A stretch of 64,000 nt of DNA from Malachius bipustulatus (lineage: Eukaryota; Arthropoda; Insecta; Coleoptera; Melyridae). Shown one piece after another: positions 1 through 12,300 of this stretch. The stretch lies in the NCBI GenBank assembly GCA_910589415.1, contig OU342639.1, positions 22,700,268 through 22,764,267 of the forward strand, written 5' to 3'. The notes beneath the pieces were generated by a model, which was given only the letters and a program-made list of their open reading frames with translations, was not told the DNA's origin and made no database searches. A program made the translations under genes and the position numbers. Position 1 is the first letter of the stretch, and every line of letters starts with the position of its first letter.

Positions 1-150
1 ATGTAATAATCTCAACTAGCAAATAATCCAGACCACAACACGCACATTTCAAGCCACACGCCAATTACAAAAAATTACACAAAGACATGATGATAACACC
101 ATGAAGCAAAACACTGCCAGCATGATACCACAGAGCAAAAGATAGAGCGA

Positions 151-394
151 CTAGACAGTGGTTTCCAGTACCTCTTTAGTCTGTGCCAGCAGCATACTCG
201 GCTCCTGAGTTATAGATTCGGATATGGTGACCACCGGTGTCGACTGCCAGCCCACCGTTGTGCAATGGACCAGAGGCGAATGCGAGATCGAACTCTCTGA
301 AAGGACAGAATCGTTCGAACTGGACGCTCGACGTCTCATGGATTCTTCCGATGAGCTAGACTTCAGCTGGTCCATTTTATCTCTATCGTCATCC
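151..394 (-). CDS. srGAP: srGAP last coding exon, Ser-rich tail
   Basis: Terminal exon, acceptor TTTTCAG, stop codon TAG at 153-151. It encodes about 81 residues after the SH3 domain: a basic Ser-rich start (SSSSEESMRRRASSSNDS), then TVGWQSTPVVTISESI and a Leu/Glu-rich end. The RRRAS stretch looks like a phosphorylation or 14-3-3 type site (inference). The region 1-150 would be 3' UTR; I see no clear AATAAA in it on this strand, so the cleavage site may lie outside the window. Confidence 0.88.
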
Positions 395-3300
395 CTGAAA
401 ATTAATACATAAATACAATGTGGCAATGTTATTTTATGGAGAAATTTTGTGATGAAAAAGAAATTTCTTCTACACTAAAAAATTCACGTCCTCTGATCAT
501 ATTACATGCATCTAAAGAACATGTCGATCACATGACAAAAAAGGGTTAACCCTTTCATAAAAACCTGTTTTGTTGGTTATAAAACACCCTTGCTATATGT
601 ATCGGGTGATCCACAAATTTTTTCATCATCAACGAGTGCCTTGGAAAAAATGAAGCGTGTCTGCTAGTCTGTGAGATAAAATGCAAACTATTGGAAGGTG
701 TGCTCAGGTGCAATGAGCTCAGACATGACTGCACTAGCTATCTCTCTCTTTCAAGGCACTAGTTGTTGATGAACAATTTTGTGGATCACACGATACTACT
801 GCCATGGAGTTAACTGAGTCACTAAATCCACAGCCATTTAATTTTCATGAATTAGGGACAACAGAATCTCAATAAATTGTTCATACAATACAGAAAACAA
901 AAAAACTGTCAAGTTACAAATTGGTGCCAGTAATCATTTTATATACAGGAAGAGTTTTTTCAATGTTTAGTACAGAGATCTCGTAAACTACTGCAGTTAG
1001 AGGAACTGTTAAATGGGGAAAGAAGTGCAGTTTTATGAGCTTAATTTGAAGCAATGTTTGTTTTTTTGAAAATATTCATGGGTTACTAGATATTTGACAA
1101 AAACTAAATTTCGCGAATTTCTTTATACTGAGATAGCACTCCTATTATTGGGATTAGAGAACAAGTGTTTCGTCCTTGTCGGTTAAATTGGGTTTTTATC
1201 CTCGAAGACTACCATTCCTACCCCTTCCTATCATTACACATCGGGGATGAAGAAGGAAGACAGTTCACCTGACCTGACCGACCACCGGAGTAGACACAGT
1301 CGAGTAGTAGCATTGATAGAATAGAGCTCGAGCGAGCGAGCATGCCGTTCGCACCAGATAGACGTTGGTGCTGGTGCCTGCCTAGTTCTTTACTCGAAGG
1401 AAGCGGCATAAAGCACGCGAACACTCGTACATAGTGAAGTGAAAACTAATAATAATTAACAACTTGGGTTTCACACAAGTGCCCACACTCGTCGGACAGA
1501 AACACAAGAAACACAAGGTTACATTAGAGAATAAAATTAATTAATTAAGTTTATGTGTTCCTGTCAATCTTGGCATAAGCCTGGTCCTTAGTCCTCCCCC
1601 TACAGTTTGGTCATCGTCGCTGGACACAAACATTTTCGCCCTTCGTCGCATACACCAATAGTAAAGAGAAATGTTTTCAAAAATTAATAGAATATCCCTC
1701 CGCAACTACACCCCCCCCCCCCCCCCCCAACCTCTACCTGATTTCAAGACCCTGTGGCCAAATTCGCACAATTACCAAAATAAGTTAAGAATCTCAGATC
1801 TGGGGGAGAAATAAATGCTCTTATGTGCAAATATCTCAACATAAATCTAATAATTAATACCAAATTAACATGGAACAGTTAATTTCTTAAAAAGGCTCAC
1901 CTGGGCCTGGCAAACTCAACTTAAAATAATCTACATGTACTATATATTATCCCAGGACTAGGAAAAACATATCCTAGGTCAAAGAAAACTGTATCCCAGG
2001 CCAAAGAAAATATATCCTAGGGCTAGGTAAAAATTATAGGTATACAAAAAAGTCCAGACGCATTAATTTTCTTTTGAAGACAAAATTGGCAATTAATTTT
2101 GGTAATAGAGCAAATTGAGCGTTATTACTATTTGAATAAGTAGAACTTTACTTAATTAGAAGAAAACGATATTTTTAATCAAAACCAACAACAAAACTCT
2201 TCCGTTTAGACTTGAATTTGAGTGAGAAATAACAGTTTATCAGCTCCACAGAAATTAAAAACAACTTACTTCATCTTGAGAGAGATATACTTGTCAGGTA
2301 TGAGACCTTCCTGTCCATTGACAGTACCACGCCACCAATCATTTGACACCTGTGAGAAAAGTGTCACTGTATCGCCTTTCTTTAAGGATAATTCACGATC
2401 TGAACGGGCGATGAAATCAAACTGAGCTGTCGCCTCCATATTCTCAGAGTCTAGGGGGAAAAGAAAATGGCGTTTAAAAATAAATTTGAAACTTTCAACA
2501 AATAATCCTCACCGTCTTCTGAAGGACAAACTTCCAAATCAACATCCTCTTGAAGCTGATCCAAAGGTGAATCACCAACATCTCTATTAAATCGACAATT
2601 ATTATTACCAAAGTACAAGGTTATCATAATAATACAACTTACCTGTCATCGGGCTCAGGGGATATGTACTTCTCATAAACGACACCACCATCATTAGGAA
2701 ATATCTCATCGTTATACATAATGATATTCTTAATCAGTTCGTTCACCTGATTCTGATACTGCACTTGGTCTTTATCATCAGGAACTGGGACTAGAGTAGG
2801 ACCAAAGCAGATGGCCAGGTTATAAGGATCCATCATGTTCTCATCTGAGAACTCCGATAAGCTAAAACAAAATACAATAAAACATCTCTTTAAAAATTCA
2901 CTACAAACTGATGAGATACTAACTGATTTAAAAATGAAAAAAGGTAACGCATTACAATCATCACTGGTCTTGGTAAACTACTTATCAGTTCCCTCATCCT
3001 CAATATGAAATCTCTTTTGTATTCAAGCTCTGAAAACAAGTCTAATTTTTAAATATTTTCACTAATAATTGGGTAAAAATGCTTACGTGCCAGTTCCATG
3101 AATTGCTCAAAGTAAATAATAGGAAAAAGAGGTTCACGAAGTTCCCTTAAATACAGTTTCATTACCCCAGCAACGCTGTTAATATCAGAGGCATCTGTCA
3201 TATCCGCCAATGGATCCTCACCTCGTTCGAACCATTCGCGAAAATTGTTAATTTCCACTTGTGATCCTGATACCCTAAATATTCCCTGATGATGCAATCC

Positions 3301-6300
3301 TGTAAAGTGAAAAGAAAAGAGTAAATCTTTATTCTAGATTCAAAAAATCAAATAATTACCGTAAAGATTTATGACCCTGATACAAGATTTGACTATTAGT
3401 GGGATCTCCTGATTGGTAGTTTCCAGGTACTCCTCCAGGGAGCCACCAAACAACTTAGGCTGTCCACCCTGTGCCAGCCTACCTATTCGCTTCCGCCTGG
3501 GTGTTTTAACAATCGGCTTCAGAGTTCCTATATATTCAGGTACCTCAGCCAAAAGCGATTGGCGTAGGTACTCCTGCTTGGCATCTAGTCTAGCTATTCT
3601 TGTAGAGCCAAGAAGATACTCCCGGAATTTCTAAAACAGAAAACACTGTCCACTGTTACCATAACAAACAAGAAGACTACTCACCGATAAATAAAACTCT
3701 TCAGTCTCCTGTCTGTCGGCTCTCAATTTTATAGCGACCGTCTCTGGTGGCTTACTGGCAGGTAAGGAGCTATCACCAAAGTAACCACTGCAGTCCCAAT
3801 CTTTGGCATTGAGCATCTCCAGTAAAGTACTCTCGGCTGTTTCTAGGGTCTTCCAGATCTCCTCAGACTCGGCACGTAGGGTCGTCAATCTTTGCTGTAG
3901 CTGTGATAACCTAGTCTCCATCTCCTGATGGAGAACTTTCTGAATTTCTGGTTCTGGTGGCTGGTAAATATAAAAACTTTATTAACCCAAATTTACACTA
4001 AAAGACGTAGATTATAATAACATATACCATAACCTCAGTATCTTTTGTAGTTAAATAATGTCAGATCAAAAAGATCAATAAAACAAAATAATTAAGAGAA
4101 GTCTGGCACATCAAGTTATCAAGCAGGTAATAGGTATGTTTACTTACATCTTCTCCCTTGTGTCCTTGAAATTCAAGCTTTTTGGGTATCATGAAAGCGC
4201 TGTGATTGCATTCCAGGAACCGTTGTTTATCCAGTCTGGAGTCCAGAGAATTGATACAAGTTGAAAGAGCCTCCATTCCAGTTTGTACTGATTTCTGCCT
4301 GCCTTCTTCTGCAGATACATGCATTAGTAAGGCTCGTGATATACAGTTGTGAAATCCGAAGTCCATGCACTAAAATTCATTGTAAATTCTTAATCGATTC
4401 TTGATTCTCACCAAAATTTAAGAAGCCTTACGTCAATTAAATCAGATAAGTCATCAACAAAATATTTATGAATAGTGGTATTGGAAGCTTCTAAACATAA
4501 AAGATATTCGTTCCTAGCTTTAAGGGCTTTTAGTTTTGCGTCACTGTACTTGCTCTTGCGCTAGAAAATAGGTAATTACAAAATTTAATACGACTTTTAA
4601 AATTTCACTAGGTAGGGGTAGGTACCTTCATCACTTCCTTTTCCATTAGTTTATACTTCTTAGAGCGCTCCAACTTATCTTGTGAGAGTGCTTGTTCTAA
4701 TTTGGTGCGTTGAGTTTCGGCAGATCTCAATTTTGCCTCAGCCTGTCTAAGTTCTGCTTGATAACTGTGATATGTTTTCATAGTTGCGTGCAATTCTTGT
4801 AGAACTCGCAAGATTTCCTCGTGTGTTTCATAACCAATTTCGCGACACTAAAAAATTTCAAATTCACATTACTCGAAGCTAAACAGAAAATGCGAAGAGC
4901 CATACCCTCTTGTATATCCGCTGCACATCTTCCATCACTTGCGACAATCGCTGAATCAAATGATTTGAGTAAACTTCAGATAAAGCTACATGATCACGAC
5001 TAAGATTTTTGGTCTGGGTAATTAGCACTTGCCAACAAGCGTAACTCGAGAATAACGGCCATTGTTCCCTCCTAGAAAAAAAGAAAAAATATTTTATTTT
5101 TCCATTAATTAATCTTAATTCCTGGTTGCACGAACGTAATAAAAATCTGTCAGAAATTCGCCGATCTTAGAATATTTAGTTGTCAAAATATTGGTCTGAT
5201 ATTGCTGGAAAAAGAGTTAGGTAATTACATACAGATAAAAAATAAAATGTCAAAATATGCAGTTAAAAATTATAAATTATCTGAAATATTTTTAATTAAG
5301 TTCGTGCAACCGGGCCTAAGTTTATTATAAGAAAACAAAAGAGTCCAGCTTGCGCGGTCAAATTTAAAGTGTTTCTAACCTAGAAAACAAATTCACGAGT
5401 TGACCGTTTGTCTGCTCTACTCGCGCTGGCGCTGGCGCTGTATCCGGCTTCAGATACATACTTTGGAATGACGCGTCGCGCACTGTTGCCGGTGTTAACC
5501 ATTATTACCCATCATTTCGCCAAACAACTTCAGTTTGATGTTAATGAATGAAAAAATGTAATCTCAACAACAACCTATTATTTGTCAGGTCATATTTATA
5601 TTCTATTGAATTTATTGGTATCTAATAAGTCTAGTCCCTATGCTTTACTGCTTCTAAGATAATTTTCCCGAAGAGATTTAGTTTCTAGTTTGTACTTTTT
5701 TTAGGTACCTAATTATAATAGGTAGGTACCTAATATACAATTAAATAATAATTATAATATATAATCATTTTTCTCAGTACCTAATCAATTTCAATTAGGC
5801 ACCTCGAACTCCGTTATAAGGAATACAATTTATATTCTTTGTAATGTTAAATAAGCAATAAAATCACATAAAAATGATTTAGGTAGTTATTAATACAAAA
5901 GCAGCCCCCTTCTTCTGTCTCAATCATTTGCAAATTCAACCTGATAACACTGTGTGCTTGACTTATGGTAGCCGGTATGGTAGATTCCATATTCTAATAA
6001 TAATACAACAGGGTAGCGAAATATTACGCAATTTTATGAAATTTAATTAACAAAAAACACCCACAATTAATTATTCTATAAAGTCTGGTAAAAATATATT
6101 TAATTTTGCTCCATCTCTTTCACAAATCTGATCGATTTAATTTTTGTCTTTAATAATACATTAATATTTAGTCTCATACACATTACAAAATCATATGTAA
6201 GTGTTTTCCCGCAAAAAAAAACTTATTGTCATAGGGAATTGTCAATTAATTACAAAGTCAAGTATAGTGATGAACTGTATAATTAACAACCGTGACTGGT

Positions 6301-9300
6301 AAGTGGTCAAGCTGATACTTCAGAAAATAGCCCGGTTACTTTCCGTAGGTGTATTACTTGTCACCTACATACCAACTTTTCTTAATCCTTTTTTTATTAC
6401 AGGCTCCAACATCCAGAAAGAACAAATTTTGCAAAATACTAAATAGAAAACAATCACACTTTAACAGCAAACAATAAAATTGAATGACTTCATCATTGTC
6501 TTCATCAACCCTGAAAATACTTAATTGTAATTTTTTTTAAAATGGGACACCTGTATATTATTAATTTTTCAGATTGTCTGAGAAAATCCAGTAAGAATGG
6601 TTTTCACTGTTCGAGTTTAAACTGAGTAGCTCATGAATTATAAACAAGTCAAAATCGTAGTTTTCCTTTTTCAAAGCAGCTTGTCTTGAAAACGGCTCAA
6701 TAAGATATCGGAAAACGGCTTAAGCTATGGTTTGTTAGGACTGTAGGCGACGCAAAGCAGACAGTCGGTTGTGCGCCTCGGACTTCTGTTGAAATCTAGA
6801 ACTCAAGAAGACGCGGAGCCGGTTTGTTAGAATCTGCGCAGATAGACTCACGGTAGGCGTAAAATTATCTGCGTCGTTCTTTCGGTCGGAATCAAACTCG
6901 ATTTGATTTCGACGCAGTCGTTCAGCTGAGCATACAGCTGACAGTGTTGAAACAGTGGTAAAAAGCCGTTATTTGAAAATTTGAAAATGGTATCCAAGTT
7001 TTCAGCAGAGGAAGACGACAAATTGAGAGACCTCGTACGAGAACACCTAAATATGCACAGTCAAAAACTGTTATTTATAAGCCCCTTCCAAACTTCTATT
7101 AGAAAACATTCCATCTTCACATTTATTCTGGCGACGACAACTAATTAAACTCTAAAGAAGATCTTCATGTTCTTCTTTCGCAGCATTACCAGCATTCTTC
7201 GCAGTATTGCCAGCAAAAATATTCAGCCATTGTTATCATATAAAGAAATTTTGCCAAAATTAATAATAAAAATACTTATTTATTTTGTTGTCTGTGCATA
7301 TCAGCATACAATCACGTACTAATCCATTTCTAACAAACCACCCTCTCTTCAAAACCGATAAAGTTGTACGCTGCAGATTCTGTCGTACGCGTACGCCGTC
7401 CGTAACGGACAGTTCTAACAAACCATAGCTTAACATGTCTCTATCTTAAATTTTCAAGCGGTTTCCTATTGTGTGGATGAAATTTTCATACAGGGTGACG
7501 AAAATTATCAGACTTTGATCACCCTGTATAAACATTTCATCTAATCATAGGATACCGCTTGAAAACATATCCGATATCTTGAGCCGTTTTCAAAACAAGC
7601 TGCTTTGAAAATAAAATAAAAAACTGCGATTTTTACTTGTTTATAACTCATAAGCTACTCAGTTTAAACTGCACCTGTAAAAACCGCTCTTACTGAATTT
7701 TCTCAGACAATCTGAAAATGTATTAATATACAGGGTGTCCCATTTAAAAAATTTGACAATCTCGTCATTACTGAGTCAAGGAACACCCTGTATAAAAAAA
7801 TTTTACGTCAATAGAACATAAATTAAATTTAAAAATTATTGACCTGTTTCGGGATTTATTTGTGAAACATTTTTCAAGAGAGAATTCAGGGGTGGCAAGT
7901 TTTCAAATTGACACCCTGTAACATACACAATGTATTATATTTCTCCAAAATCGCTTTTTTCGACTTTAAAAATGCTCCTGTAGCAGCTGCATCTTTCAAG
8001 ATTATGGAACGAGATTTGGCAATCTTGTAGAACTTTGGAATGACGTAGGATTTTCGTTAAAAAATTCCCGAAGACGAGTTACTTCTACAAGCTGCCCCTT
8101 CAAAATTCGGGGAAAACGGTTCTTGTCACATCATTTCAGGTCGCAGTTTTCATCGTAGTTTTCATTCTAGGGGACTGAAATTTTTGTGAGAGTAAGATAG
8201 CCACAAGGGGACAAGTGGTAGTCTGGGATTGCATTTGAGTCAAAATCGACCGAGCCGTTTTAAAATAGCGGCCATTAAAATTTTCGAAAAAGTTGCTATT
8301 TTTTGAACCCCTGTATAAGCAAGATGGAAAAAAATGGGTAATTATTTACATCCCAGCTCCTAAGTTTCATAAATTTTTTCGGGACCGAGTAGCGAAATAG
8401 GGGTGCTGGGTGGGTAAGAAGCTAAAAACAGCCATTGCAAACTAATATTAAGGTCACAACTAAGGCCTCTTTGGCACTACGGTCGAACTTCTATTTTTTT
8501 TCACTTTCAGGGCAAGGAAAATCTTCGAGATTAACAGTAGCACGATTTTTATTTTGAATTTTGCATTTATTTTGCATTTATATTCCAAAAATCATTGAAT
8601 CAATCCCTGTGGATTGGACACGATATGTGAAAGCGGATATATTGGGAGTCCGCCTCTGGCACGCTTCGAAGCGTTTGGCAATTATCGTGAAGTGGTTGTG
8701 TCCGTGATCGCGGCATCTAATCGACGCCTCTTGTCAGGACCGCACTCTCAAAACCGAGTTTTTAGGCCATTCTGTGTCTTTCCCTTTCATTTGCAAAGCA
8801 AATGAATAATTTCCTGGTGTTACTATAGGTATGTTCTCCACCCCTATATAGGTGCCATAGTGGAACTTTAGGAGCCGCGGATGTAAATAATGACCAAAAA
8901 TTGAAACGAAATTACCAGGGTTGGAGGAAATTTTTCGAAATTGACGTTAACGTAAAAAAAATTGCAATTTTTCCATTTAAGGCAGTGGCGTGAATAGGAA
9001 AATGGTAAAAATGGCTAAATTTCTATAACCATTTATGAGTACCATTTTAAACGAATTTAACTGAATTTTTTACAGTAGACAGCTATGCTAATAGCCTTTA
9101 ACCTTAAAAATTTCAAGATTCAAGAAATAAAAATGGCGGATATTCTTTTTTTTACAAACATGTTTATTTTTCTAAAATTTCAAATTTTAGATTTTCAAAA
9201 CGCCGCTGCAACTTTTTTTCGAATTTTAAGGTGGTGGAAAAAAGTGCATTTTAAAAATTAGTTAGCCAGTGGCGTGCATAGGAAAAGGAGCAAAATTGGT

Positions 9301-12300
9301 AATTTTCTATATCCATATTTTAATTCATTTTCAAACGAATTGAAGTGAAATTTTCACAGTAAAGAACTACGCGCATGTGATATAACCATGAAAAATTACA
9401 GAAAGTTGATTTAAAACATGGCGACAATATTCATAATTAAATCGCATAAAAATACATATTTATGCGATTGATGCGCAAGACGATTGTTTAAACTTATTGA
9501 GAATCGGAAACAAACTTTAGGATAACTTCCGTATACAAATCTTATTATTTTTTGTAGGTTTATTTACATAATGTCGTCATTACCTATCCACTTGACATTT
9601 AAAAGATTTTTGAACCCGACTGGATCCCGGAGTTTCCATAGTCAACTTTTGTTTTCCCTATATATGGCCCTATAGGTATTGTGTTTCCATGTCAATCCAT
9701 GTCTAAAAAAAAAAGATTTAAATTGGATTTTTGGTTTTCTTGATTTGTTTTAGACCGAATGACATGCAAAAACAGTGTGGTAGCCATATAGGAAAAACAA
9801 AAGTTGACTATGACTATGGAAACTCCGGGAAGTTGACTTGGACAATTTTTAAAATGTAAAGTGGTGATCCGATTCAATAATAAGAAGGTTTACTCTGACA
9901 AACAGACAGCTTCAGAAATGAGAAGGTTTACCTTAGAGCAGGACTTTACTACCATTTGGCAGGACGAGAACCGGGGAGATCATTTCCCCTGAGGTCCACC
10001 AAGACGGTTTTTCAAGCAGAGGTATCTACAAGCAGCTAGAATGGAAGAGGTAAGAGAGACAACGAAGCAGGTAATTCATTATATGTATCTGATTCGACAA
10101 CCAGGTTGTCTATGTATCTCAATGATCCAGGAGTACGCACAAGAAAACTGTACAGATTGTATGCGTTCCACTAGAGAAAGAAAAGTTTTATTAACCGCAC
10201 CCCTGTTTTGACGAATGGAGATTGGTTTGACGCGCGAAAGGTCTTATAATCGCAGATGTTACGGAATCGATTCAAAAGGGCCCATAAAACTGTGTGGAAC
10301 AAAGACTTCCTCCTAACTTACGCGGCTGTATGAGAGGCATACACAGTAGCCACAGATTCAACATCTTTGGATCAAAGGTACTTCCGCGGTAATAAGGTAT
10401 ATCCGCTCGTGCAAAATACCCTCTGACTCTTATTAAAAGGTCGAGAAGGTTCGAGTATCGGGTCCAACTATTGTTTTTCAAACACGATGTGGTATCAACA
10501 GGACGGTGAGTCAATCGCAAGGGTTGAAATAGAAGAGTCATGCAGCAATTTTAATGGAAAGTGAATAGGTGATGAGATTACCGAGGTTGACCAATTAAGA
10601 GTTGCCTGAAAGATTGTCACATTTCAGGGATCTATAGAATTATTTGCTCAAATTGAATTCTGAAAACGGATTTAATTTTTTGCTTCGTGATGTAAACTAC
10701 CCAGTACCTATATTAATTAATTGAGGCGTGCAGAGTTTCAAAACTGTCTAAATCCATCTTAAGTCATTTTACAGAAAACACGAATTTGTTATAGCGTGGA
10801 TAAAGCGCTATAGAAGGTTATTCTCAGTAAGAAAAAAAAATTGGATGATTTTCAGTCGAGATATTTAAAAAAAACCTTTGGGTATGAATAGTTTTGCAAG
10901 AGTTAGGTACAGTGAGAATAAAAAGTTTTACTGGCTAAATGTAAAATGTTTTTCTACTCTTATTGAATGTGTGTCCAATTATTAGAGCTTTTTGGATAGA
11001 TTATGAAGGTTATTATTCGTAGGTATTGAATTATAGTTCATAATACCCGGCTCTTGTCCAGTCACAGCTACTAGCATTTCATAATACCCGCTCATCCGTG
11101 GACCAATCAAAAGCTGTAAATTTGATAAAAAGAGCAAAGCTGTGAATAGGAACGATAAATGACGTTTCTCAGAGTCCACGCGTGCGCAATCGGTACTCGA
11201 TACTGGAAGTTGTTCCAAGCAGTAAAATAAATAAAAAAATATTTTGATTAAAATTTGTTTTATATAAAAGAGTAGAAAAAGCATATTGCATTCACGATTA
11301 TAGCCGTTATTTACTTGATGATGACAATGCCACTCGCTATTTATCATCATCTCGTGAATAATGGCTTCATAATAGCTCATATAATAAAATACTATTATTG
11401 GATCAAAAGCTCATAATATACAATTTTGGGTAAAACAAAACACTCAAAAACACAAAAACCACTTCTTGCATTAATGCCGCTTCTTTTAGGCTACAATAAT
11501 ACAAATTTTAAAACGTCGTTTTTACTTGTGTGAATTTAATGCCCTGTTGTGAATGTAGGTAACAAGTTTTGAAATCAAAACGCCCTATTTTAATTACATT
11601 GAACATAAACAGTTTTGAAATAATATCTTATGCATGGAAATACAATTTTGTTTCAGTATTTAGGTATACTCTGGATAAAACCGGTTCTGCAACCGGTGCC
11701 ATTATCACATTTTTTTTGCATGGAAATGGATATATGTAGACAGTTTCGAAACAGCACGTCTCAATTAGTCTGGCACTTTCGGCTACGTGTATTTCAATTA
11801 TTAAAGAGAAAAAATATTAAGTGTAAGTTCAACTTCCGGGCAAAACGGTAATGCCAAAGCGATGGCATAATAACTGAAATTTGCGTATCTCAAGCAAAAC
11901 CTCTCTTTAATAGATAGCTCAATGAACCAATAAAATATTCTTACCAATTAGGGAAGGTCGGGAAATCACTGCAATATCAATTATTAGTTTTTGAGACTGA
12001 AAATTAAAGACGAATATGAAATTGTCTGTGGAATAAGGTAAGCGTGTGGAGGCAACGAAGGTTCCCCAAAACACAGATACTGCTGCCAAAAGATTCCTCA
12101 CAGGATGGAGTCATGTTACCGTAAAGCTTCGAGACGGTTAGGAAATTATCTCTGGGACTTCTTTGGAAATTTAAGAGAGGGCCCTCTGACAAGAAGGGAT
12201 GGTGCTGAAGACACGAATAACAGGTGACTAAGTGCTCTGTTTTATAAAGTGAGCTAGTGAAGGTAAATAAGGTTCCCCAAAACACTGAGGGTCACTGCTG

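Noticed and set aside
10982..11380. A 132-codon minus-strand frame with hydrophobic stretches
   Set aside because: Low-complexity AT-rich composition, no domain, no splice context, and no similarity to anything I know.
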